IMG/VR virus record: IMGVR_UViG_3300022924_000021 | Span: 1-45,551 of that record | Length of the DNA stretch: 45,551 nucleotides | Reading direction: 5' to 3' (one strand) | Origin: a virus | Shown here: positions 5,704-12,886 of the stretch, piece after piece | Numbering within the stretch: the first letter of the stretch is position 1 | How the letters are laid out: each line of letters starts with the position of its first letter | Made by a program: the position numbers and the translations under genes | Notes under the pieces: model-generated | Database searches by the model: none | What the model was told of the DNA's origin: nothing | The model's input: only the letters and a program-made list of their open reading frames with translations

Positions 5704-6981
5704 TGCGGAATTGTATACAGTAAAAGTTTCAATAACAAAGACGTAACTAAGACTGTTCTTAAACGGTTTGAAGCACAACGTAGTCGTGGTACTACATCTT
5801 TCGGCTTCTACCTACCAGAGAACAACCAGCTTACACACAATGTTAAAGAAACACGAATTAAGAACTTGCTAAAGCGTTCTAAGGGGAGTAACCATGAGGT
5901 TCTATTCCATCACCGCTTCAGTACAAGTACGGCAGACGTACCAAACGCTTGCCACCCATTCAGTACTAAAGACCACTTTAAGAACAACTATGTAGGTGTT
6001 CACAATGGGGTACTAAGTAATGAGAACGTGCTAGAGAAAGAACATCTTGCACTCGGTATCAACTATGTATCTAAACAAAAGGACGGACGGTTTAACGACA
6101 GTGAAGCCCTAGTTTACGATATTGCACGAGTATTAGAGGGTCAAGTTGAAGAATTGACAGCACAAGGTTCTATCGCTTTCATTATGATTAAACGTAATAA
6201 AGACGGTAAACCAACGACACTATTCTTCGGTCGTAACAGTGGCAACCCACTGAAAATGAAGAAGACAAAACACTCACTTACACTGAGTAGCCAAGGTGAG
6301 GGTAAAGATATTGACATTAACCAGCTATATAGTTTTGACTATGACACTGGAGAATTGACAAAACGATACCTCTATATTCCCTACTACAGGAGTTCTGGTC
6401 AAAACTGGAACTCAGGAAGCGAATACTATGGCTACACAGGTAATAATTACGGGGCTTCTACTGGCTTCCACCGTCCTGCTTGGGATAATGAGGAAGACGA
6501 AGAAGAACGGTTTTTAGAGCAGCAAGAGCTAATCGAGGAGTTTGAAGACTACAACGGTTACGGTACATGGGTTGGTGAAGACGCTATGGCTATCATCAAC
6601 AAGGGCAACTTTGCTCCTCGTGAGGGTAATGACGCTGCGATTGAACACTCTATCATGCTTGAAGCTAAGGGTGATTATTCAGAAGCGGCTATGATGTGTA
6701 TAGCAGAAGCCTCAGAAGCAGAAGTAGAAGAAAGTCGTATTAATAGGGTTATCTACGAAGTTGTTAGCAACGAAGCGTATGATGACCTCTGTGAATACTG
6801 GTATCAGCTTAATGCTTACAAGTTACTTATGGCTAAGATGGCAGAGAAGTTTGAAAAAGCTTCACTCATTCTAGTAAACCAACAACCATTGATTGATAAC
6901 AATGATGGTATTGTTGTGAGTAACGAAGAACGTAGCCTGTTGCCTGTGAACGTAATGGCTCACAACCCTAAAGCAGTTTAA
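5701..6981 (+). CDS. class II (Ntn-type) glutamine amidotransferase, ATT start
   Basis: A 426-residue protein read from ATT: MCGIVYS places the catalytic Cys at position 2. Other GATase II motifs follow in order: QRSRGTTSFGFY (26-37), HHRFST (70-75), CHPF, VGVHNG (98-103), NDSEA (132-136) and GSIAF. The domain hydrolyses glutamine and passes ammonia to a partner. There is no fused synthase domain, only an acidic region (about 205-240) and a helical C-terminus, so the acceptor enzyme is probably the adjacent amidoligase-like protein. The preceding gene is in the same frame, but two TAA codons separate them. The AUU codon suggests IF3-sensitive, low-level translation. Confidence 0.85.
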   Translation: MCGIVYSKSFNNKDVTKTVLKRFEAQRSRGTTSFGFYLPENNQLTHNVKETRIKNLLKRSKGSNHEVLFHHRFSTSTADVPNACHPFSTKDHFKNNYVGVHNGVLSNENVLEKEHLALGINYVSKQKDGRFNDSEALVYDIARVLEGQVEELTAQGSIAFIMIKRNKDGKPTTLFFGRNSGNPLKMKKTKHSLTLSSQGEGKDIDINQLYSFDYDTGELTKRYLYIPYYRSSGQNWNSGSEYYGYTGNNYGASTGFHRPAWDNEEDEEERFLEQQELIEEFEDYNGYGTWVGEDAMAIINKGNFAPREGNDAAIEHSIMLEAKGDYSEAAMMCIAEASEAEVEESRINRVIYEVVSNEAYDDLCEYWYQLNAYKLLMAKMAEKFEKASLILVNQQPLIDNNDGIVVSNEERSLLPVNVMAHNPKAV

Positions 6982-6995
6982 TATAAAGGAGTAAT

Positions 6996-7451
6996 ATGCA
7001 AGACAGTGAAATGCACTCGATTCTATTCAGGTCAGTCATAGCTCGGTTGAACACTCTTACTGGTGAGGACGGTATGAATATCGGTGATAGTGGTGAAAAC
7101 CCTATCGCTGAGTTCTATATCGCTTATCAGCAACGACCAACAGAGCGTTTCGCACACAACTACGAGAGAGATAAGTTCTTACATCACCGAGACAAGTATT
7201 CGATGATGAACAAAGATGGTTCTGCTTTCATCGTAGCTGAGGTCAAGCAGGGGGATTATGTTACAATCTATAGTAAACCTATCAAGCTAGCGTTTGGTAG
7301 AGACGGGAACCGTGCAGTGGAGATGTTAGAACGTCTTATGCACAAGTTCTACGACAAGGTTACTGTAGAGGAAATCTCACCTATTCGTTTGGTTGATTAT
7401 AGTCAATCAGGCAATAGTGCAAGAGATGTACGAGTACGAAATGACCTCTAG
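6996..7451 (+). CDS. hypothetical protein in amidoligase cassette (151 aa)
   Basis: AAAGGAG eight bases before the ATG and a 14-base gap from the amidotransferase gene place it in the same operon. The protein has a helical N-terminus and a central beta segment (SAFIVAEVKQGDYVTIYSKP), with no motif I recognise. It overlaps the following gene, so the two probably act together. It may be a substrate or accessory protein of the ligase system; this is a context argument only. Confidence 0.7.
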   Translation: MQDSEMHSILFRSVIARLNTLTGEDGMNIGDSGENPIAEFYIAYQQRPTERFAHNYERDKFLHHRDKYSMMNKDGSAFIVAEVKQGDYVTIYSKPIKLAFGRDGNRAVEMLERLMHKFYDKVTVEEISPIRLVDYSQSGNSARDVRVRNDL

Positions 7452-8721
7452 TAATTACAAAAAGGGTTACTCTGCCCTTCGTAAGATAATCAATGATGAT
7501 GAACTAGAGTTTTCAAGGCAGTTTGCCAAGTTCACATTCTGTATGACGGAGCGTTGGAGTGCCAGAAGTGAATTAAAAGGTATCTACAATAGTAAAACAA
7601 ACAATGTGGTGGCTTTTGTAAACAAAAAGGGTAATGTATTCTTTAGAAAGAACTCTATTTATGCTAATCACATACTAGAATCTAAGAATAAAGTTATTTT
7701 ACATAAAGATTTAAGGTCATTACGTCATAAAGTGCCTAGTAACATTAAAGTTAGCTCAAAATGGCACAATATGGCTGAATTAGCGGTTGAAAGACTAGTT
7801 AAAAACGATGATAAGCCTAACCGAGTGTTCTTGTTTAGCTTTATAGCAGACGATAGGCTCGACGACCGCTTCATTATTAGACAGATTAAAGCTTTATTAA
7901 AGGCTATGCCTCATAGTAATACACTTTATGCACTAGAAAACAGTAGCCTTATTGTAGAAGAAGACGTTTCACAGCATAAGTATAAAGCTTATATTGAGAT
8001 TCAAGATTATTCAGAAGCTATTGCAGAAAAAGAGCGCATTGACCGTATCAAAAATGAGATTGCAGAGACATTTATTGGTCATATCCAAGAGATATCACAA
8101 CAATCTATCACTACTGGTACAACAATGAACCCTATGCAGTTTACGTTTACAGAGAGTAACGGTACAGAAGTTACAGGACGTATTGCACTTAACAGGCTTG
8201 ACATGATGTATCCTCGTGAAATGCCAGTTCGTGATTGGATTAATGCTGAACATATTGTAAGATATATCACATTCCAAGAACGTATGGGTTCACTTGAAGA
8301 ACGTGGTATTGATGAGATAGCTATTCGTGAAGAAAATGAACGACGACAAGCAGAACGCAACGCTGTTGCAGAAGCAGAAGCTCGAATGTACGAAGAAATG
8401 GCTCGAATCCACCCAGGTTCAGTGAATATCATGCCTCGTATGAGCTACAATCAAGTTCGTTACATGAGTCGTGAACAAGTAGAAAGTTCTGCTGTATTCG
8501 GTGCTGATGTTGCAGAAAACCCATTCGGTACAGGTGTTATATGGCACAACGGTATAGATGTAGCACAATCTAACGATGTAGTAGCACCACCAATGCCTCG
8601 TATGAGTATCTTTGAGGACGAATATCCTGATACTGCTGATGAAGCAGATGACATCTTGCGAGAACTACTCCAAGATACAGACACAACAGTAGAAGGTAAT
8701 GCACCTATGTCTAGTGCATAG
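7426..8721 (+). CDS. hypothetical protein in amidoligase cassette (431 aa)
   Basis: The frame is open from TTG 7393. ATG 7426 and ATG 7441 are the likeliest starts, both overlapping the previous gene. Residues 1-190 are basic and mixed alpha/beta. Residues about 270-330 form a long charged helix (EENERRQAERNAVAEAEA). The C-terminal 100 residues are acidic and low-complexity with two MPRMS repeats. There are no catalytic motifs I know. As the last gene of the cassette and before a structured RNA, it could be the target protein or a scaffold for it. Confidence 0.7.
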   Translation: MYEYEMTSSNYKKGYSALRKIINDDELEFSRQFAKFTFCMTERWSARSELKGIYNSKTNNVVAFVNKKGNVFFRKNSIYANHILESKNKVILHKDLRSLRHKVPSNIKVSSKWHNMAELAVERLVKNDDKPNRVFLFSFIADDRLDDRFIIRQIKALLKAMPHSNTLYALENSSLIVEEDVSQHKYKAYIEIQDYSEAIAEKERIDRIKNEIAETFIGHIQEISQQSITTGTTMNPMQFTFTESNGTEVTGRIALNRLDMMYPREMPVRDWINAEHIVRYITFQERMGSLEERGIDEIAIREENERRQAERNAVAEAEARMYEEMARIHPGSVNIMPRMSYNQVRYMSREQVESSAVFGADVAENPFGTGVIWHNGIDVAQSNDVVAPPMPRMSIFEDEYPDTADEADDILRELLQDTDTTVEGNAPMSSA

Positions 8722-8744
8722 GTAGGTTACAAGACTTAGCACAT

Positions 8745-8859
8745 GGGAGTGGCGGAGTGGCATATTTAGCAGTCCTGTCGTTGGACAAGTGGTCTGTCGT
8801 TGACTACGCAGTATATGGTGTGCAACTTGGAGAGTATGCGAAATTAGTAGCTGCTCTCC
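8745..8859 (+). ncRNA. candidate multi-hairpin RNA with repeated TGTCGTT loops
   Basis: The 209-base gap holds no gene. GGGAGTGGC (8745-8753) pairs with GCTGCTCTCC (8850-8859), one bulge, closing the whole element. Inside are two hairpins with identical loops: GTCC-TGTCGTT-GGAC (8772-8786) and GTGGTC-TGTCGTT-GACTAC (8789-8807). The 5' part resembles a tRNA A-box (TGGCGGAGTGG) but no cloverleaf forms. A similar TGTCGTAA loop occurs near 2992. No family is recognised. Confidence 0.45.
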
Positions 8860-8860
8860 T

Positions 8861-8898
8861 TGTCAAGTCTTGACATTAAACAAAAATTATGATACACT
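8861..8898 (+). promoter_or_regulatory. promoter with palindromic operator over the -35
   Basis: TTGACA (8870-8875), a 17-bp spacer and TACACT (8893-8898) drive the gene at 8931. The -35 is one arm of the perfect inverted repeat TGTCAAG-T-CTTGACA (8861-8875), a likely binding site for a dimeric regulator. Confidence 0.7.
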
Positions 8899-8930
8899 GA
8901 TTTAGTAAGTAAAGAACGGAAGGAGTGTAT

Positions 8931-9167
8931 ATGAAGTACGATACCCCAAGCGGTAGCGTCTTGTTTGAGTCTCTCTGGAGAACTCGATACGAGAATGAAG
9001 TTCCAGTTACTGAAATGGATGATGAACATATCCTAAACACAATCGACTATCTAGCGTCATTAGTAGACCCTAGACGAGATGAGTTTATCTTACCGTTCAA
9101 TACCCTGAACAGGACGGAACACAATATAGAGGTGCTTAAGCGTGAGCTTATCCGCCGAACCACATAA
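8931..9167 (+). CDS. hypothetical protein (78 aa)
   Basis: GGAAGGAG ends six bases before ATG 8931, which is preferred over an in-frame GTG at 8925. The product is acidic with a helical C-terminus (HNIEVLKRELIRR). It is the first gene behind the operator-bearing promoter at 8870, so it is probably expressed under regulation. No known domain. Confidence 0.65.
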   Translation: MKYDTPSGSVLFESLWRTRYENEVPVTEMDDEHILNTIDYLASLVDPRRDEFILPFNTLNRTEHNIEVLKRELIRRTT

Positions 9168-9192
9168 CTATACAGAAGAAAATAGGAAGGTT

Positions 9193-9597
9193 ATGGCTAA
9201 GTTTCAAGAGGAGAGTGCAAAGTCCATCAGAGCCTTACAGGTTCTAGGCTTTTCATTTCCACCAGATATGCGTAAGACACAAGAACAGATATTGCAGTTA
9301 CCAGTAGAACATATGTTACTCTTTCGTAGAGTATACAAGGAACAGTTTGAGTCCTTTAGCCGTATGTTTGAAGGATTGCATAAAAGAATTGTTCTTTACG
9401 AATGTCATATCTGTGAAAGAGAAGAATGGGCATATGACGACCTTCCTCTTGAGTGGGGTTGGCATGACGGTCAGGTACGTTGGTATCTGATGTGTGATGA
9501 ATGTCAGTTCAGATATACAGAAAGATTTAATAAAGTTCCTGTTGTTGTAAGAAACATAGAGGAACTAGTAGGAGAAAACAATGAACGAAAAACTTAA
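9193..9597 (+). CDS. zinc-binding hypothetical protein (134 aa)
   Basis: ATG 9193 has an AGGA five bases upstream. The frame is also open from GTG 9142, which would add 17 residues. CHIC (about residue 91) and CDEC (about residue 123) form one CxxC...CxxC zinc site about 30 residues apart, with aromatic residues between. The N-terminal half is helical. The end overlaps the next gene by 17 bases. This is probably a small DNA- or protein-binding zinc protein of unknown role. Confidence 0.65.
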   Translation: MAKFQEESAKSIRALQVLGFSFPPDMRKTQEQILQLPVEHMLLFRRVYKEQFESFSRMFEGLHKRIVLYECHICEREEWAYDDLPLEWGWHDGQVRWYLMCDECQFRYTERFNKVPVVVRNIEELVGENNERKT

Positions 9598-9772
9598 AGA
9601 AGTATTAGATACAGTAAAAGATAAAGCACCAGAACTTGTTAAAGACAACAAAGGTGCATTGATTGGTGCAGTTATTGGTCTGTTCCTTACAGATAACAAG
9701 CAAGCACAATCTGGTCTGATTGGCGCTATCGCTGGTTCACTACTGGTTGATAAAAAGAAAGACCAAGAATAA
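9581..9772 (+). CDS. glycine-zipper membrane protein (63 aa)
   Basis: AGGAGA precedes ATG 9581. After a charged helix, residues 25-55 contain GALIGAVIGLF and SGLIGAIAGSLL, two glycine-zipper segments like those that associate with or insert into membranes. The C-terminus is DKKKDQE. It overlaps the next membrane-protein gene by one base. It could form a small membrane complex with the two following proteins. Confidence 0.65.
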   Translation: MNEKLKEVLDTVKDKAPELVKDNKGALIGAVIGLFLTDNKQAQSGLIGAIAGSLLVDKKKDQE

Positions 9773-10158
9773 TGTCGAATGCCAAGTCTAAATCATCAGA
9801 TACAACTAGCGGAATTGTACCAGAGTCAGTTAAGGGAGCAATCGAGGCTATCGCAAAGGGCATTGGAGTTGCAGCGACAGAACTATGGACAATCTTCGTA
9901 CGCCAATACGTCGTCCGAGGACTATCGGAACTCTTTACAGCGGTTATCTTCTATGGGCTTACAGCATTCCTCGCTCAGTACATTGGTTTCTACGCCCTCA
10001 TCCCGTTCATCGTTGGAGTCGCATTTACGTATGGAGCCATTGCGTATCTCGGAAACCCGAAGTACTACGCCCTTGCAGATATTACGAAGCGTATTCAACA
10101 GTTCAAGGACGGAGATGATAAAGTCGTTCCTCGGTCTAAGTCATACAGTAGCTGGTAG
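9772..10158 (+). CDS. membrane protein (128 aa, about two transmembrane segments)
   Basis: Starts in a TAATG overlap with the previous gene. Residues 1-50 are polar to amphipathic. Residues about 55-95 hold two closely spaced hydrophobic segments (LFTAVIFYGLTAFLA, FYALIPFIVGVAFTYGAIAYL). The tail is basic. Base composition is more GC-rich and codon use differs from neighbours (many GTC, CGG, TTC codons), hinting at a different origin. A holin-like or host-membrane role is possible, but the lysis cassette is elsewhere. Confidence 0.65.
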   Translation: MSNAKSKSSDTTSGIVPESVKGAIEAIAKGIGVAATELWTIFVRQYVVRGLSELFTAVIFYGLTAFLAQYIGFYALIPFIVGVAFTYGAIAYLGNPKYYALADITKRIQQFKDGDDKVVPRSKSYSSW

Positions 10159-10159
10159 T

Positions 10160-10363
10160 ATGGTAGGATTACCTTACTTTATCCAAGCTATTGTTACTAT
10201 GATTAGAGCAGGTTGGAGCAAAATACCTAAGAACTTTTTCCAGTACGCAGTACCAGTATTCTTTGTAGTACTAATTGCATTTCTGGGAATTAGATGGGTA
10301 GCTTCGTTACCAGATTGTGCTACAGTTCCTGAAAACACATCTTGCACAAGTAGCCCAAAGTAG
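10160..10363 (+). CDS. small membrane protein (67 aa)
   Basis: The longer open frame from 9779 overlaps the previous gene out of frame. The coding signal begins at ATG 10160, one base after the previous stop. Residues 28-48 form one transmembrane segment (YAVPVFFVVLIAFLGIRWV). Two cysteines lie in the outer tail (PDCATVPENTSC), which could form a disulfide. No family recognised. The promoter for the next operon lies within its 3' end. Confidence 0.6.
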   Translation: MVGLPYFIQAIVTMIRAGWSKIPKNFFQYAVPVFFVVLIAFLGIRWVASLPDCATVPENTSCTSSPK

Positions 10364-10370
10364 CTATAAT
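10342..10370 (+). promoter_or_regulatory. promoter for the 10399 operon
   Basis: TTGCAC (10342-10347), 17-bp spacer, perfect TATAAT (10365-10370). Transcription would start about 10377, 22 bases ahead of ATG 10399. Confidence 0.7.
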
Positions 10371-10398
10371 AGTATAAAGATTAAACGAGAGAAGACTT

Positions 10399-10698
10399 AT
10401 GCCAAAGATTGATGGAAGAAAATATGAAGTCGAGTTAGATGACGGCAGGGTGGTCAGTAGGCAATATGCCCACTATCTCATTAACAAAGATAAATACGAT
10501 GACCGTAGACGAGATACTCGTTATAACACGGAAGAAAAGATAGAGAAACACAAGAATTACCAGAAAGACTGGTTAGAACGGTTTGAAGCCGAACACGGAA
10601 TCCCATACTGGAAATGGAGAAGGGAGCAAAAACGTGACCATAAAAAATCCAACATTAGTAAGGTTGATTTCCAAGATATTGAACCTGAAACCCTATAA
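10399..10698 (+). CDS. basic hypothetical protein (99 aa)
   Basis: First gene behind the 10342 promoter. The protein is very rich in Arg, Lys, Asp and Tyr, with a central RRRDTRY and a C-terminal WKWRREQKRDHKKS stretch, so nucleic-acid binding is plausible. No known domain. Its end overlaps the next gene by 65 bases. Confidence 0.6.
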   Translation: MPKIDGRKYEVELDDGRVVSRQYAHYLINKDKYDDRRRDTRYNTEEKIEKHKNYQKDWLERFEAEHGIPYWKWRREQKRDHKKSNISKVDFQDIEPETL

Positions 10699-10858
10699 AG
10701 TAGAGTTCAGCTATGTCAAAGAAATATACGACCCAGAGTTAACTAAGTTAGCATTTCTAAATAATGCGAGAAGGGAGTTTGATGAACAAGTCTGGCTATT
10801 CAGAGAATCCCTCAACAAGGAAATCCAACAAGAATCCAATCCAAGCGGGTCAGTTTGA
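10634..10858 (+). CDS. hypothetical protein (74 aa), GTG start
   Basis: AAGGGAG seven bases before GTG 10634 decides the start, although the frame is open from 10583. The product has a basic N-terminus and a helical middle (DPELTKLAFLNNARREFDEQVW). It ends in TGA. It overlaps genes on both sides, typical of compact early operons. The function is unknown. Confidence 0.55.
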   Translation: MTIKNPTLVRLISKILNLKPYKVEFSYVKEIYDPELTKLAFLNNARREFDEQVWLFRESLNKEIQQESNPSGSV

Positions 10859-11102
10859 CCTATTCGGTGGGGTTAGTGGGCTTACAAAGCTCATTGACCC
10901 TGCTCCAGAAGTAATAGAGCGTAACGGTGTAAGAGTCGTAGGAATTGTTATACCTCAAGACAAGATGGTTATTCCTGGCTACATACCAGAAGCACTCAAG
11001 CAAGCTAGAGCATTAGTACCAGAGGTTCAAACCTCAGGGAAACCGCCTTGGATGTCCGCTAAATGGCAAACACAACGAAGAAAAAGAAAGGCTACGATAT
11101 GA
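10782..11102 (+). CDS. hypothetical protein with clamp-binding-like QFDLF motif (106 aa)
   Basis: ATG 10782 follows AGAAGGGAG. Residues about 23-28 read GQFDLFG, close to the bacterial sliding-clamp-binding consensus QL(S/D)LF. A beta segment (VRVVGIVIPQDKMVIPGYIPEAL) and a basic C-terminus (WQTQRRKRKA) follow. Because the phage has no polymerase of its own, a protein that docks on the host beta-clamp would be a reasonable way to recruit or block the host replisome. That is an inference from a five-residue motif. Confidence 0.6.
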   Translation: MNKSGYSENPSTRKSNKNPIQAGQFDLFGGVSGLTKLIDPAPEVIERNGVRVVGIVIPQDKMVIPGYIPEALKQARALVPEVQTSGKPPWMSAKWQTQRRKRKATI

Positions 11103-11188
11103 AAACACAATGTTTAGTATGTTCACACTGGCACGTTGATTCGTGTGGTTGCTGTGATGAGAGTGATTACTATGACGAAGAACGATAA
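11099..11188 (+). CDS. cysteine-rich micro-protein (29 aa)
   Basis: Starts in an ATGA overlap with the previous gene. In 29 residues it carries CLVC and CGCC with two histidines between (HWH), enough for one zinc site. The tail is acidic. It overlaps the next zinc-site gene by 17 bases. Small, but the cysteine pattern and couplings support it. Confidence 0.55.
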   Translation: MKTQCLVCSHWHVDSCGCCDESDYYDEER

Positions 11189-11321
11189 AGTTCTTTATCA
11201 CGGTATATGTGATGACTGTGAGGAATCCTCAGACGAGTTATCACCGTGGCGATATGAACCAGAGGTTCTATTATGCCCTAACTGTTATGAAAACAGAGAT
11301 AAGGATGAAGACGATGAGTAA
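11172..11321 (+). CDS. small zinc-ribbon-like protein (49 aa)
   Basis: ATG 11172 is the plausible start; the frame is open from a TTG at 11136. CDDC and CPNC, about 25 residues apart, form a minimal zinc ribbon. The rest is acidic (NRDKDEDDE at the end). It is one of two overlapping cysteine-rich micro-genes, probably adaptor or regulatory proteins. Confidence 0.6.
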   Translation: MTKNDKVLYHGICDDCEESSDELSPWRYEPEVLLCPNCYENRDKDEDDE

Positions 11322-11553
11322 AAGTGATATGTGGCCTGAAATAAAGCCCGAAGATATAAAAATAGTTCGAGACAAAAAGACAAAAGAAGCGTTTATCAAG
11401 TACCTACAACAAGATACTGATGAAAGGTTCTTTCAAGCATTAACCAACTTTACAGGAATCTCATTCCTTGGAGCGGCTGATGACCCTGATGGTAAAAACT
11501 TCAAAGACCTATGGCATGTTGAAGCAGATAAGTCAGGTTTTGCAGACAAGTAA
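11314..11553 (+). CDS. hypothetical protein (79 aa)
   Basis: AAGGA eight bases upstream of ATG 11314 sets the start inside the previous gene's end. The product has a mixed helical fold with DKKTKEAFIKYL and a glycine-rich GISFLGAADDPDGKNF stretch. No domain is recognised. It sits 16 bases ahead of the helicase gene and may be co-expressed with it. Confidence 0.55.
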   Translation: MSKSDMWPEIKPEDIKIVRDKKTKEAFIKYLQQDTDERFFQALTNFTGISFLGAADDPDGKNFKDLWHVEADKSGFADK

Positions 11554-11569
11554 ACAGTAAAGGAGCGGT

Positions 11570-12802
11570 ATGACACAAGAACAAGCATTAAAGTTTATGC
11601 TATCAGGTAGAAATGCCCTCCTTACAGGTCCAGCAGGAGCAGGTAAGAGTTATCTGTTAGCTAAGTTTATTGATGAAGCTACGAAGAATAACAAAAAGGT
11701 AGCAATTACAGCTACTACAGGACTAGCCGCAGCTCATCTAGGAGGTCAGACTATCCATAGTTGGTCAGGTATAGGAATCAGTACTGAATTAAGTAAAGAT
11801 TATATCTATACTATGTCTAAGCAACGTATTACTAACATTAAGAAGACTCATATATTAATTATTGATGAGATATCTATGTTACATGGTTACAACTTAGACA
11901 TGATTAATCAAGCTATGAAGTTAGTAAGAGGTAATGACAAGCCATTTGGCGGTCTACAAGTTGTCTTATGTGGAGACTTCTTCCAACTACCACCTGTATC
12001 TAAGAGTGGCGAGGGACAGTTTGTAACAGCGTCTAAGGCGTTTGTAGAACTAGACCTAGCTATCTGTTACCTAGAGGAGCAACACAGGGCTGAGGACGCA
12101 GAGCTAACTGATATCCTCAACTCTATGCGTGCTGGAACACTGAAAATGAAGCACCTTAGATGGTTACAAGCTCGTATGGGCAAGAAGCCACGAGGAGCTA
12201 TCACAAAGCTTTATACTCTTAACCGAGATGTAGAGCAAGAGAACGAAGCACAGTTAGCGAAGTTAAGAGGTGATACTCACTACTTCCTTAGGACAAGTAA
12301 GGCAAGAAACAGAATGGAGCTTAACAGGCTACAGGAAAACGTACTTGCACCTGAAATCCTAAAGTTGAAAGTAGGAGCGCTCGTTATGACTGTTAAAAAT
12401 GACCCTATGAGACGCTGGGTGAATGGAAGCATTGGTACGGTAATACGTTTCGGTGTTGGTGGTTTGCCTGTCGTCCAGTTCCAAAGTGGAGGGGTTCATG
12501 GTATCGCTCCCGAAGAATGGGAACATACTAGTGGAGGGGCGAGTTTGTCGCAAATTCCTCTCCGTCTAGCATACGCTATCACAGTTCATAAGAGTCAGGG
12601 TATGACGCTTGACAGTGCAGAAATAGATTTAAGTAAAGCATTTGTAGGAGGCATGGGTTATGTAGCGTTATCACGAGTTCGCTCGTTGCACACTCTGTAT
12701 TTACTTGGGATTAATCGTCGGACGTTTCAAGTAAGTGCAGAGGCACAGAGAATAGATAAAAAGTTCCGAGAAAAGACTCAGGAGCTATTGACAAATAGTT
12801 AG
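11570..12802 (+). CDS. Pif1/RecD-type superfamily 1 DNA helicase
   Basis: 410 residues, preceded by AAAGGAG. Motif I GPAGAGKS (20-27), motif Ia ITATTGLAAAHLGGQTIHSW, motif II IIDEISM (about 98), motif III GGLQVVLCGDFFQLPP, an EEQHRAED segment, and the C-terminal AYAITVHKSQGMTLD plus GYVALSRVRS motifs V/VI are all in order. These define Pif1-like SF1B helicases, which unwind DNA 5' to 3' and help recombination, replication restart and G-quadruplex removal. It leads the recombination block with a RecB-like nuclease and an SSB-like protein. A promoter for the next gene overlaps its 3' end. Confidence 0.92.
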   Translation: MTQEQALKFMLSGRNALLTGPAGAGKSYLLAKFIDEATKNNKKVAITATTGLAAAHLGGQTIHSWSGIGISTELSKDYIYTMSKQRITNIKKTHILIIDEISMLHGYNLDMINQAMKLVRGNDKPFGGLQVVLCGDFFQLPPVSKSGEGQFVTASKAFVELDLAICYLEEQHRAEDAELTDILNSMRAGTLKMKHLRWLQARMGKKPRGAITKLYTLNRDVEQENEAQLAKLRGDTHYFLRTSKARNRMELNRLQENVLAPEILKLKVGALVMTVKNDPMRRWVNGSIGTVIRFGVGGLPVVQFQSGGVHGIAPEEWEHTSGGASLSQIPLRLAYAITVHKSQGMTLDSAEIDLSKAFVGGMGYVALSRVRSLHTLYLLGINRRTFQVSAEAQRIDKKFREKTQELLTNS

Positions 12803-12816
12803 TCGTGTGCTACAAT
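12788..12816 (+). promoter_or_regulatory. promoter for the nuclease/SSB operon
   Basis: TTGACA (12788-12793), 17-bp spacer ending GTGTGC, TACAAT (12811-12816). The extended -10 TGC matches several other promoters here. The 5' leader to ATG 12887 is about 65 bases and includes AAAGGA. Confidence 0.8.
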
Positions 12817-12886
12817 GGTAACATAGTCAGAGATGACGGTGGTACATTAACAATTTGGCAATATTATCCTTAAGAAAGGAAATATA

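Noticed and set aside
8745-8859. tRNA-Ser/Leu from the TGGCGGAGTGG A-box-like start
   Set aside because: No TTCRANN T-loop and no anticodon loop with U33 could be found, so it is listed only as a structured RNA.
9779-10159. Open frame overlapping the 9772-10158 membrane gene
   Set aside because: Its first 127 codons are out of frame inside a better supported gene and read as low-complexity Ser/Arg/Gln; only the part from ATG 10160 looks coding.
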